Of a stretch of DNA of 34,001 bases, positions 24,905-33,150 are shown in pieces; position 1 is the first letter of the stretch, and each line of letters starts with the position of its first letter. This DNA comes from an uncultured Lachnospiraceae bacterium. GTDB taxonomy: Bacteria > Bacillota > Clostridia > Lachnospirales > Lachnospiraceae. Both the position numbers and the translations under genes were made by a program. The notes beneath the pieces are model-generated. The model saw nothing but the letters and a program-made list of their open reading frames with translations. It was not told the DNA's origin and ran no database searches. The stretch covers positions 1 to 34,001 of the forward strand of contig CAKQXY010000040.1 in assembly GCA_934292725.1 (NCBI GenBank), read 5' to 3'.

Positions 24905-25833
24905 TGACTCTTCCTCCTCTGAAAATACTTACCTAACAAAGTTGCAGTTAAATTGATAAACACGGTTAATACCATTAAGATTGCTGCAATCGCGAATGCA
25001 ACACCAAACTCACCCTGCTCCTTAGCATACATGTAAAGCGCAACTGTAAGTGTTGCACCAGCACTGTGAAGACCATCAATCATTCCATTTACTGCATGTG
25101 CAAGACCTGCGGTAAAAAGAAGCGCTGCTGACTCACCGATAATTCTTCCGACAGAAAGAATACATCCTGTCACTACACCATCAATACATCCCGGAAGTAC
25201 AACGGTACGAATAACTCTCCACTTTCCTGCGCCGAGTCCAAATGCACCCTCGCGGTAGCTTTGCGGAACTGTCTTTAAGCTCTCCTGTGTGGTACGCATG
25301 ATAGTTGGAAGATTCATGATCACAAGAGTAAGCGCACCTGCCATAAGAGATGTCTGCAAGCTTAAAAACTGGCAGAAAAACAACATTCCTACAAGACCAT
25401 ATATAATAGAAGGAATACCTGAAAGTGTCTCTGCTGCGTACTCAATCATGCCAACTATTTTCTTGTTTGTGGCATACTCAGTCAGATATATTGCAGCACC
25501 AACACCAAGCGGAAGTACAATTACAAGTGTTGCAATTACGATATAAAGTGTATTTAAAATATCAGGCAAAATACCAATGTTGTCATCGAGGTAGCTTGGA
25601 GATGTGGACACCAGCTTCCAGCTGATATTCGGAACACCTCTATATAATACATATCCGATCATAAACAATACAAGTCCACATGTAATTGTTATGGAAAGCC
25701 CCATCAAAAACTTCATCAGACCTATATAAAGCTTGCGCTTTACCCCAGGTCCATTCTTTGCAGCGGCACGCACTGTCATCACTGATTTTACATTTGCTGT
25801 CTGTGACGCCCCTATTGCTTCCTGTTTTGTCAT
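24901..25833 (-). CDS. pstA: Phosphate ABC transporter permease PstA
   Basis: The 310-residue membrane protein has a short charged N-terminus, a first membrane segment (about 40-62) and the binding-protein-dependent permease domain with five more segments. The EAA loop region reads ALKTVPQSYREGAFGLGAGK-like (residues SYREGAFGLGAGKWRVI). AAGGAG lies 8 nt before the ATG at 25833, whereas a GTG three codons earlier would sit on the ribosome binding site. It shares a GTGA overlap with pstB, which supports equal translation. Confidence 0.96.
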   Translation of the reverse strand: MTKQEAIGASQTANVKSVMTVRAAAKNGPGVKRKLYIGLMKFLMGLSITITCGLVLFMIGYVLYRGVPNISWKLVSTSPSYLDDNIGILPDILNTLYIVIATLVIVLPLGVGAAIYLTEYATNKKIVGMIEYAAETLSGIPSIIYGLVGMLFFCQFLSLQTSLMAGALTLVIMNLPTIMRTTQESLKTVPQSYREGAFGLGAGKWRVIRTVVLPGCIDGVVTGCILSVGRIIGESAALLFTAGLAHAVNGMIDGLHSAGATLTVALYMYAKEQGEFGVAFAIAAILMVLTVFINLTATLLGKYFQRRKSQ

Positions 25834-25862
25834 CTTACTCACTCCTTTTATGAATCCGTTTT

Positions 25863-26729
25863 TCAGGCTTTCTCATGCTTTAAGAAAAAGTTCAGTGTTG
25901 CATTGATCAGCATGATGAACAAAAACAGCACTAACGCAATTGAAAACAGCGCCTGTCTTTGCAGTCCTGCTGAATATGACATCTCGCTTGCAACAGCAGT
26001 AGTCAAAAAACGAACACTCTGGAACAATGACGGCATATTTGGAACATTTCCTGAAACCATCATAACTGCCATTGCCTCGCCAATTGCACGGCCCACACCC
26101 AATACAACTGCTGCTGCGATACCACTTTTTGCAGCCGGAACTGACACCTTAAAATATGTCTCAATATCTGTCGCACCAAGTGCAAGTGATGCATCCTCAT
26201 ATTCCTTTGGCACTGCCTCAAGTGCATTCAGTGAAACCTTAATGATAGACGGCAAAATCATGATTGCAAGTACGATAATCGCTGCCAGAAGGCTTGCACC
26301 ATCTGGCACATTAAACAATTTGCGGATACCAGGCACAAGAATCAGCATACCGACGAGACCATAAACAACAGACGGAATACCTGCTAAAAGGCTGACAGCT
26401 GTCTCAATAACACCTCTTACCTTTGGTGATGCAATCTTTGCCAGGTAGACAGATGTGAAAAATCCGACTGGAACACCTAGCAAAATTGCACCTCCTGTTC
26501 CGTAAATACTTGTCATGATAAACGGTAAGATTCCAAATGATGGCTCAGAGGCGGTCGATGCCCATTTTGTGCCAAATAAAAACTGAAACAGACCAATTTT
26601 TGCGATTGCCGGCACACCGGAAATTACCAGATAAACTGTAATTAGCAATACACATCCGACCGTAATCAGTCCGAGAATCAAAAATATGCCATGTACTATT
26701 GTCTCTAACAGACTCTCTTTGCTCTTCAT
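25863..26729 (-). CDS. pstC: Phosphate ABC transporter permease PstC
   Basis: The 288-residue protein has six membrane segments and the PstC-type features GVPAIAKIGLFQFLFGTKWA after the first segment and the EAA loop AVPKEYEDASLALGATDIET. Together with PstA it forms the membrane channel for phosphate. I place the start at the ATG at 26729; a GTG four codons earlier is in frame, but GGAAGGG would then be too close, so the choice is not certain. It lies 29 nt before pstA and 26 nt after pstS. Confidence 0.95.
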   Translation of the reverse strand: MKSKESLLETIVHGIFLILGLITVGCVLLITVYLVISGVPAIAKIGLFQFLFGTKWASTASEPSFGILPFIMTSIYGTGGAILLGVPVGFFTSVYLAKIASPKVRGVIETAVSLLAGIPSVVYGLVGMLILVPGIRKLFNVPDGASLLAAIIVLAIMILPSIIKVSLNALEAVPKEYEDASLALGATDIETYFKVSVPAAKSGIAAAVVLGVGRAIGEAMAVMMVSGNVPNMPSLFQSVRFLTTAVASEMSYSAGLQRQALFSIALVLFLFIMLINATLNFFLKHEKA

Positions 26730-26755
26730 AAATCCTCGCACCCTTCCAATTGTGA

Positions 26756-27727
26756 TTATTCTGCTACCGCAACAGCACCTGCTGCCGAAATAATATCTGC
26801 TGCATCCTTTGAAGTTACATAATCGAAGAATGCCTGTGCTGCCTCTGATAATTCAGTACCATCCTTTGTAACAAGAACGAATGGACGCTGTACCTTATAA
26901 GAACCATCCTTTACTGTTTCCTCAGTTGCCTCAACACCATCTACTGATACCTTCTTTACAGTATCCTTTACTGCTGCTAAAGATGCATATCCGATTGCAC
27001 CTGGATTACTTGAAACAGTTGTGATAACATCACCTGTAGATGTAAGCTCCTGACGATACTTGCAGGAATCAGATGTACCTGTAATAGACTCGAAACCATC
27101 TCTTGTACCACTTCCTGCCTCACGGCCAATCAGAACGATATCAGCGTCCTCTCCGCCAACCTCACTCCAATTTGTGATCTCGCCAGTGTAGATCTTTGCG
27201 ATATCATCAAGTGAAAGATCCTCTACTGTATTTTCCTTATTAACAATTATTGCAATACCATCAAGTGCCAGTGTAGTTTCTACTAAGCCCTGGCTCTTCT
27301 CCTCATCCTTTAATGCACGGCTGGAAAGACCGATATCGCAGCGTCCCTCAGATACAGCAGTGATTCCAGAACCAGAACCAGTTGGGTTGTAAGTAAATGT
27401 AGCATCTGGATTTGCCTTTGTAAATGCCTCACCAAGAGCACCGATTACCTTCTCCATAGAAGTAGAACCATCAGTTGCAACGCTTCCGGATACAGGAGTC
27501 TGTGCATCTGCCTTAGACTCAGCTGCAGCAGCAGATGTATCCTTAGCCTCTGTCTTGGCCTCAGTCTTAGCTTCTGTAGAAGCGGTAGTTGATGCTGTAG
27601 TTGCTGCTGTGGATGCGGTGGTTGCTGCTGTGGACGCTGTAGTCTCCTTTTTATCTGTCTTTCCGCATGCGGTCAATGTTGAAATTGCAAGAGCTGCGGT
27701 TACTGCCATAGTGATCATCTTTCTCAT
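26756..27727 (-). CDS. pstS: Phosphate-binding lipoprotein PstS
   Basis: The 323-residue lipoprotein has signal MRKMITMAVTAALAISTLTA with a lipobox ending at C21, then CGKTDKK and a long Ala/Thr/Ser and TEAK-repeat linker (about 28-75). The binding domain follows with phosphate-binding motifs DGSTSMEKV, NPTGSGSGI, DIGLSSRAL and GREAGSGTRDGF. It captures phosphate outside the cell and hands it to PstCA. The linker is encoded by near-perfect short tandem repeats of the ACW/GCW type. AAAGGAAG precedes the ATG; the longer frame is not a signal peptide and is rejected. It is the first gene of the operon, behind a Pho box. Confidence 0.97.
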   Translation of the reverse strand: MRKMITMAVTAALAISTLTACGKTDKKETTASTAATTASTAATTASTTASTEAKTEAKTEAKDTSAAAAESKADAQTPVSGSVATDGSTSMEKVIGALGEAFTKANPDATFTYNPTGSGSGITAVSEGRCDIGLSSRALKDEEKSQGLVETTLALDGIAIIVNKENTVEDLSLDDIAKIYTGEITNWSEVGGEDADIVLIGREAGSGTRDGFESITGTSDSCKYRQELTSTGDVITTVSSNPGAIGYASLAAVKDTVKKVSVDGVEATEETVKDGSYKVQRPFVLVTKDGTELSEAAQAFFDYVTSKDAADIISAAGAVAVAE

Positions 27728-27836
27728 AATAAAAACTTCCTTTCTGTTTCTACCCATTTTGTTGTGTTTGTTTGTTTTGTTTTCTCTTAACGCCACTAAT
27801 CTTATTGTTTCTTTGTAAAATCAGAAAGCAGTGATA

Positions 27837-27853
27837 TGTCAAATTTATGTAAA
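27837..27853 (-). promoter_or_regulatory. Candidate PhoP box controlling pstS
   Basis: On the minus strand TTTACA-TAAAT-TTGACA gives two hexamers at the 11-bp periodicity of Firmicutes Pho boxes (TTAACA-like, N5 spacing). The second hexamer may double as a -35 box, with only a weak -10 (TTTACA at 27814-27819) 17 bp on, as expected for an activated promoter. The pstS leader would be about 80 nt. Confidence 0.6.
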
Positions 27854-27857
27854 AAAA

Positions 27858-27884
27858 GAAGCGCAAGCTTAGTTGCTGCGCTTC
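27858..27884 (-). terminator. Terminator after the RloB-like gene
   Basis: Stem 27858-27865 with 27877-27884 (8 bp, extendable with a bulge) is followed on the minus strand by seven T residues. It lies 24 nt after the RloB stop. Its T-tract runs directly into the first hexamer of the Pho box. Confidence 0.85.
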
Positions 27885-27908
27885 CTTTTTCTTAAAACCT
27901 GTATGACT

Positions 27909-28544
27909 TTAATCATAGGATAGAGACTTACTATTTAAATATTCTACTAATTCAGCAACTGTTGTGACAGGGTTGCTTTCTCTTGTAAAAATTTCATTAT
28001 GTTCTAGCTGTAAAGCACTCACTCGCTTCTTTGCCCTATCAATTGCAGTTTTTTGAAGTGGTTTCAACTGATCATATACTTCCGTATTTTTTTCATACTG
28101 TTCCAACCTGCCTTTTCGCTTTAATAGCTTAATTGTGGCGTCACAATTTTCAACCGCAGTTGTTTGATTATTAAAATGTAAGAGGAACCAAATTTCAAAA
28201 CACGGATTTGAAAAAGCAATATGATATCCTTCTTTGATAGCAGTCTGTTTTGCCTTTGCAAGCATAGCATTTGTATTATCATCCCGATCAAATACACACC
28301 ATATCTGGTCACCCTCATCTGGATAATATGGACTATACCCAATTGTTGCTCCTGCTTTTTGTACCAGCTTATCCGCTGATTTATATTGAGATGGAATTGG
28401 TATAATATCAATATTACAGTCTCTGGTACGAAACCGTTTAAAATATCGAATTTCAGTTTCTGATCCTTCGCAAATCAAGTATACAACAGGCTTCCTTTTT
28501 CTTTTACCTGATGCCCTTCGCTCTATTTCCTTAATTCTGCCCAT
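27909..28544 (-). CDS. RloB-family protein (AbiLii-like, TOPRIM-related)
   Basis: The 211-residue protein has a basic N-terminus (ASGKRKRKP), then VVYLICEGSETE (20-31) with glutamates placed as in the TOPRIM motif, IWCVFDRDDN (81-90) with the DxD acidic pair, and FSNPCFEIWFLLHF (111-124), the conserved block of RloB proteins. It is soluble. RloB paired with an AAA ATPase forms the AbiL abortive-infection type; the acidic motifs suggest a nuclease-like effector, not proven here. GGGGAGG lies 8 nt before the ATG, which overlaps the ATPase gene by 14 nt, so coupling is expected. A start 12 codons earlier is possible but lacks a site. Confidence 0.88.
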   Translation of the reverse strand: MGRIKEIERRASGKRKRKPVVYLICEGSETEIRYFKRFRTRDCNIDIIPIPSQYKSADKLVQKAGATIGYSPYYPDEGDQIWCVFDRDDNTNAMLAKAKQTAIKEGYHIAFSNPCFEIWFLLHFNNQTTAVENCDATIKLLKRKGRLEQYEKNTEVYDQLKPLQKTAIDRAKKRVSALQLEHNEIFTRESNPVTTVAELVEYLNSKSLSYD

Positions 28545-29718
28545 CCCAGATACCTCCCCTGATAAACGGAATTGCCCCATATCTTCCTTGCAAGTATCCT
28601 CTGGAAATATTCTCCTCTTTCCTTGGTGAAAACTCTGTCAACGCATAAATATCCGTCTGCATATTTCTTTCATCTTTCTCTGCAAACCAGATTTGATCTC
28701 TGCGAAGCAATTTTAAATCCAGCAATCCAGTATCATGAGTTGTAAAAATCAGCTGTGCATGATTTTTGTTACTATTTTGATCTTGTAACATTTCAATCAA
28801 ATGTCTGGTAAGCATTGGATGCATACTCGCCTCAATTTCATCCACTACCAGTACCGCACCAGAATTCATTGCATCCATCCACAAACCGATTCTGGAAAAG
28901 AATCGTTGTGTACCTACTGACTCCTGCCCAAGCAATAACGTATATTGTTTTCGCTTTCCGTCCGCATTCACAATCTGATGAACAGTAGAAATAATTGGCT
29001 TTTCCTTGGTACCGGACAATTCTATATCACTAATTCCCAAATCAGCCAGCATCATTTCTTTCACAATACACTGCTTTTTTTCACCGCCCTTGCGAATTGC
29101 ATCAATGGTTATTTCATTTGATATTCCTGTTGCAACCAATCCACGGAGATTTTTTTGAAACCACAAATACGCATTTTCCGTCTGAACACAATTCCATTCA
29201 TTAGAACTTGTAAGATATAATCTATTTTCCGAAGTTCTCCCCGCAAGCGTAAGCTGCTCTTGAACACTTTCACGAAATTCATACTGATCTTTTTCCCTAT
29301 TAAAAATCAAAGCTTCTCTGCCATTTGGCCAATGATAAAGATACTCACTAATAATTCTCTCATTATTAAAAGAAAATCCATATGCGTATTTAATGCCTTC
29401 ATAATAGTAAATCACTTCAAGCGCAGTTGGTTCTATCTGTTCATCAACAAAGGCAAATGGCTCATACGGAAGTTCTTCTCCTTTGAGTGGTTTTGCATAA
29501 TTACCACAAACCATTTCTCTCATAAGCAAAAGTGCATGAATCACATTACTTTTGCCCGCTGCATTTGCTCCATAAATTGCCATAACCGGAACTATTTTCT
29601 TTTTTCCATCCGGTGTAATGAGGCACTCTTTCATGCTTTTATCAGCTGCTGCTTTCATACTTATAACAGCAGTATTTTTTATTGAACGATGATTCGTAAC
29701 CGAAAATTGAAGCAACAT
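28531..29718 (-). CDS. AAA family ATPase (RloA/AbiLi-like), partner of RloB
   Basis: The 395-residue ATPase is of the SMC/ABC-related AAA_15/AAA_21 group. It starts MLLQFSVTNHRSIKN, has Walker A IYGANAAGKS (48-57), a signature-like ESVGTQRFF (266-274), Walker B VLVVDEIEASMHP (289-301; D293, E294), a switch histidine in FTTHDTGLLD (H328) and ends RGYLQGRYGAIPFI, typical for this family. In AbiL and related defence systems the ATPase senses infection and controls the partner effector. AGGAGG precedes the ATG at 29718; the longer frame would overlap the promoter. The two genes form a compact unit inserted between pst and an FtsX operon. Confidence 0.9.
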   Translation of the reverse strand: MLLQFSVTNHRSIKNTAVISMKAAADKSMKECLITPDGKKKIVPVMAIYGANAAGKSNVIHALLLMREMVCGNYAKPLKGEELPYEPFAFVDEQIEPTALEVIYYYEGIKYAYGFSFNNERIISEYLYHWPNGREALIFNREKDQYEFRESVQEQLTLAGRTSENRLYLTSSNEWNCVQTENAYLWFQKNLRGLVATGISNEITIDAIRKGGEKKQCIVKEMMLADLGISDIELSGTKEKPIISTVHQIVNADGKRKQYTLLLGQESVGTQRFFSRIGLWMDAMNSGAVLVVDEIEASMHPMLTRHLIEMLQDQNSNKNHAQLIFTTHDTGLLDLKLLRRDQIWFAEKDERNMQTDIYALTEFSPRKEENISRGYLQGRYGAIPFIRGGIWDGQN

Positions 29719-29752
29719 ATCATAACCTCCTGATTTCATTATTCGCAATATC

Positions 29753-29781
29753 ATCATACTTTAAAAGTGCCTTATTGTCAA
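29753..29781 (-). promoter_or_regulatory. Consensus promoter of the ATPase-RloB operon
   Basis: Exact TTGACA (29776-29781) and TATGAT (29753-29758) have the optimal 17-bp spacing on the minus strand, giving a start near 29746 and a leader of about 28 nt. The upstream side is very AT-rich. This suggests constant expression. Confidence 0.75.
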
Positions 29782-29978
29782 TTTTATTTACGTTATTTGC
29801 ATTTTATATGCATTTTTTCAAAATAAATGTTGTTCTGTCTCCTCATTTATATATCTTTCATTTTTTCATACTCTTCAATCAAGCACTGATATTATATCAA
29901 GTGTCGCATTCAATAGTTTTCTGATTCCTGCTGAAACCTTATCATCTCATTCCACTGCTTGCTCTCAACTGAAAAAGA

Positions 29979-29993
29979 AAAAGCTCTGCTCTT
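29979..29993 (-). terminator. Weak terminator after the FtsX operon
   Basis: On the minus strand AAGAGC-AGA-GCTTTT forms a 6-bp stem with one wobble pair, followed by CTTTTTC. It lies 23 nt after the stop of the last FtsX-like gene. The rest of 29782-29978 is AT-rich with no further signal that I can support. Confidence 0.4.
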
Positions 29994-30015
29994 TACAGCG
30001 CCCCTTCCATGTTTC

Positions 30016-31314
30016 TCAGGAAACTTCTTTTTCTGCCATCAGTTCCATGATAAGCTTATCTTTTAATAAGAAACGACACATGAGAAAAATAACTGCAAGC
30101 ACCGCAATCGCGCAGATCACGACCACCCACACCGTCTCGCTAAAAAAAAGTTTCCATTCCAGATTTACCACAACCGCGCCATAATTACCGATGCTTGCGC
30201 TCCGGTACGCACGAATTCCCTCTATGGTTGCTGACACTGCACATGCAAGCATCGCCATCACTGCATATCGCATCGCAAGAATCTCCTGCGTTTCCTTTGG
30301 GCTGATGCCACACAGCCCCCAAACGCCAATCGCATACTTGCTGTTTTGGATTTCAAGAAGCGAAATAATTCCAAGCGAACATATTGTAATCAGCACAGTA
30401 AGCACACAAAGAATTCTTTGATGCTGCGTGTATTCATCATTTTCCTGCTGAATCTTCTGTGTCATGTCCGCCACAGATTCGCACCAGCCATGGTACTCAT
30501 AGCGGTCCAGCACATTTAAAATCTGATTTTCCACCTCATCCGGCGAAAAACCATCCTCAATCTGAAAATACATACTCTCCCGGAAATTGTTGTATGAACC
30601 ACTGTAATACTCAGGCGATGTGCCAACCATAAGCGCCCAGTCCAGATTGATGCAGCCACCAGACCCCTTATGCGCGCCGTTGATCAGGTACCGGCTTCCT
30701 GATGCCAAAATTCCAACCACACGGTACGTCTTATTTTCATGATGAAGAAGATCTCCCTCATGAAGCAGCTCCCGAAACTGATATCCTACAATCACAGGGA
30801 TATTCCCATCTGCGTCCTCCTGTGGAATCGCAATGTCACTTCCATCAATCATGCGAATTTTGCAAAAATCCCACGCGTCTCCGTAAATCCACATCGTGCG
30901 CGCATAACCTGCCTGCAAAAATTCATCGCTCTCACGGCTTCCATGTGCTCTCGCATAAGACAAATACGATTCCTGCTGAAACTCCTCAAAATTTAATCCA
31001 TTATATTGATATGTGCCAAACCAGGAAACGCCATCTAATGCACGCAGCTCATCCATCATTGTACCGATAACCGTATTATCCAGCTCATAATCCTGCGTAA
31101 GAAAACGCGTACATTCCAAATATTGCATTTTGTCTGCATCAAAATTTTGTATTTTTTGATATTCCGCTATCCATCGCCCACTGTTTCTGTATTCCGTCCA
31201 CATTCGTCCAAACAGAGAAAAGCAGATCAGGCCAATCCAAAATAAAATCACCGAGACAAGCAAGTTTTTTCTTGCCATCCGAAGTGCAATTGCCATCTTA
31301 TTTCGTATTTTCAT
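30016..31314 (-). CDS. FtsX/MacB-like ABC transporter permease, second of two
   Basis: The 432-residue protein has the FtsX topology: one N-terminal membrane segment (NLLVSVILFWIGLICFSLFG), a large extracytoplasmic domain (about 45-315), then three C-terminal segments (near ILCVLTVLITICSLGIISLL, AVMAMLACAVSATIE and VWVVVICAIAVLAVIFLM). It shares the arrangement but little sequence with the preceding permease, so the pair would form a heterodimer. Its ATG overlaps the preceding stop in ATGA, with GGGAGG 9 nt upstream; the longer frame only reads through the neighbour. Substrate unknown. Confidence 0.85.
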   Translation of the reverse strand: MKIRNKMAIALRMARKNLLVSVILFWIGLICFSLFGRMWTEYRNSGRWIAEYQKIQNFDADKMQYLECTRFLTQDYELDNTVIGTMMDELRALDGVSWFGTYQYNGLNFEEFQQESYLSYARAHGSRESDEFLQAGYARTMWIYGDAWDFCKIRMIDGSDIAIPQEDADGNIPVIVGYQFRELLHEGDLLHHENKTYRVVGILASGSRYLINGAHKGSGGCINLDWALMVGTSPEYYSGSYNNFRESMYFQIEDGFSPDEVENQILNVLDRYEYHGWCESVADMTQKIQQENDEYTQHQRILCVLTVLITICSLGIISLLEIQNSKYAIGVWGLCGISPKETQEILAMRYAVMAMLACAVSATIEGIRAYRSASIGNYGAVVVNLEWKLFFSETVWVVVICAIAVLAVIFLMCRFLLKDKLIMELMAEKEVS

Positions 31315-32438
31315 AAGCCCATTCCTCCCTTTCCAGAAAGAATTTTTACCGGATGACTTCTCGCTACAACAAAAACTGGCACTGCCGTCTCCACAAGAAG
31401 CACACTGCAAAAATAGACTGCTCCAATCCATATCGTTTTCCACACATCACTTGCCGCCATCGGCAAGATGCTTCTTTGCATATTCAAACTGAACACAACA
31501 TGAACCACAAAATACAGACAGAAGGATGCCATCAGCTCCACCAGATTTTCCACAAACACAAGAAGCGCAATCGCACGTATCTCTTGCCCCAAAATTTTAC
31601 GGACTGCAAGCTCCGGCATTCTGTTTTTCACACGATATGCCGCAATCAGTAGAATCAATAACAGACAAAGCAAATACAAACCAACCTGATACGAAAGATC
31701 TGATAAATTTGCCTGCTGATTGATCTGCGGATAGGTGATTGCCGACACCTGCACCCTCGCCTTCGCATCGTATCCTACGATCTGCTCATACAGCGATTGC
31801 AGCACAGGCTGAAGCGACACCGAGTTACTTCGCACATTCAGCGTTATGTTTCCATTTTCCATAATTCGGCTTTTCTGTGCTTCGCTTAACGAATCATACG
31901 GCACCACAATTCGATAATTTTGAAAGTCAGAACCTGTATTGCCGATAATTCCTGTTACTTCATATTCTCTGTTTTCCAGCTCCAGATAGCGTGTGCCATC
32001 TGCATCTTTTCTAATAAAATCGTCATAAATTTTACCAACAGCCGCCGTCTGTCCGCACTCAGGAAGTGTTCCTTCCAGCAATGAAAATGGAAGTTCTTCC
32101 TTTGCTACGACAGAAACATATAGCATCGGCTGAATATCCGCTTGCGAAAGAAACGAATAAAATGGCTGAATCAAAATGCTCACACCATCCTCTACCGCAA
32201 GACGCGGCAGCCATTCCCATATCGCTGCATCATCCGATTTGATCTTAATACTCGCTTCCTCATTTGCCATAAACGATGCATAGTCACGCTCATACTGGGA
32301 CGCACGGTTCAATTCCCCTGTGACATCAAACAAAATAAACTGCAAAATCATACAGGCAAACAGCATAACCGCGGTGATAATCTTATGCCTCCTGCATCGC
32401 CTGAGAATTCCTCTTATGATTCGTATCATCTGTGTCAT
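31311..32438 (-). CDS. FtsX/MacB-like ABC transporter permease, first of two
   Basis: The 375-residue protein has a basic N-terminus, a membrane segment (IITAVMLFACMILQFILFDV), an extracytoplasmic domain (about 45-240) and three C-terminal segments (VGLYLLCLLLILLIAAYRV, then IALLVFVENLVELMASFCLY and IGAVYFCSVLLVETAVPVFV). It is the usual four-segment FtsX layout. GGGAG lies 7 nt before the chosen ATG at 32438, which gives an overlap of 56 nt with the ATPase gene; a start a few codons later cannot be excluded. It partners with the ATPase upstream and the permease downstream. Confidence 0.83.
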   Translation of the reverse strand: MTQMIRIIRGILRRCRRHKIITAVMLFACMILQFILFDVTGELNRASQYERDYASFMANEEASIKIKSDDAAIWEWLPRLAVEDGVSILIQPFYSFLSQADIQPMLYVSVVAKEELPFSLLEGTLPECGQTAAVGKIYDDFIRKDADGTRYLELENREYEVTGIIGNTGSDFQNYRIVVPYDSLSEAQKSRIMENGNITLNVRSNSVSLQPVLQSLYEQIVGYDAKARVQVSAITYPQINQQANLSDLSYQVGLYLLCLLLILLIAAYRVKNRMPELAVRKILGQEIRAIALLVFVENLVELMASFCLYFVVHVVFSLNMQRSILPMAASDVWKTIWIGAVYFCSVLLVETAVPVFVVARSHPVKILSGKGGMGL

Positions 32439-33114
32439 CCGCATTCTCCCCTTCCTCATAAAGAATTCCATCACGAATCAGCACAATTCGGTCTGCATAC
32501 TCTGCAATCTCCCTTTCATGCGTGATTAGTACAATTGTCTTTCCTTGCCGATGAAGCTCCTGAATCATCGCCATCAATGCATGAGAATTCTCCGAATCGA
32601 GTGCTCCCGTCGGCTCATCTGCTAAAAAAATCGGTGTATCTGCTGTAAATGCACGCGCAATCGCTGCCCGCTGCTTCTGTCCTCCAGAGCATTGTGACGG
32701 ATATTTCGGTGCAATCTCTTCGATCTTCAATTTCTTTAAAATCGCCTCTGCCCTTTTGTGGCGCTCCCGCCTCGGAACATTCTGAATTTCAAGAGGAAAT
32801 TCAATATTCTCTTGTATCGTATAATCTTCCATCAACGCAAAATCCTGAAAAACATAGCTGATATACTTCTTGCGATACTTGTGCAACTCTCTTTCCTTTT
32901 TTCCGTACAATTCCTGTCCATCCAACAAAAACGAACCTTCCGTAAGACCATCCAGACATCCAATGATATGAAGCAATGTCGATTTTCCCGATCCAGATGG
33001 TCCCATTACTGCAACAAACTCACCACGTGCGACCTGAAAATTGACTCCATTTAAGGCTCTTGTCTGTGCCGTTCCCTGCCCATAAATTTTTACTGCATTC
33101 TTTAACTGTATCAT
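32383..33114 (-). CDS. ABC transporter ATP-binding protein, MacB/LolD type
   Basis: The 243-residue ATPase has Walker A GPSGSGKST (38-46), Q-loop SYVFQDFALMEDYTIQENIE, signature CSGGQKQRAAIARAF, Walker B FLADEPTGALDSEN and switch ITHEREIAE. The YVFQ-FAL and DEPTGALD patterns place it with the SalX/LolD/MacB group, which drives FtsX-type permeases in export or mechanotransmission. A Asp/Thr-rich tail of about 20 residues follows the ABC fold. GAGG precedes the ATG. It lies 36 nt after the lipoprotein gene. Confidence 0.93.
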   Translation of the reverse strand: MIQLKNAVKIYGQGTAQTRALNGVNFQVARGEFVAVMGPSGSGKSTLLHIIGCLDGLTEGSFLLDGQELYGKKERELHKYRKKYISYVFQDFALMEDYTIQENIEFPLEIQNVPRRERHKRAEAILKKLKIEEIAPKYPSQCSGGQKQRAAIARAFTADTPIFLADEPTGALDSENSHALMAMIQELHRQGKTIVLITHEREIAEYADRIVLIRDGILYEEGENADDTDDTNHKRNSQAMQEA

Positions 33115-33150
33115 ATACTACCTCATCCGTATTACAAATTTTCTCTTATA

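Noticed and set aside
26730..26741. GTG start for pstC at 26741
   Set aside because: It would leave the GGAAGGG site too close to the start codon; the ATG at 26729 is slightly better, although not decisive.
27550..27650. Short tandem repeats as a CRISPR or phase-variation tract
   Set aside because: The repeats are codon-level repeats of the PstS linker without spacers, and their unit length keeps the reading frame.
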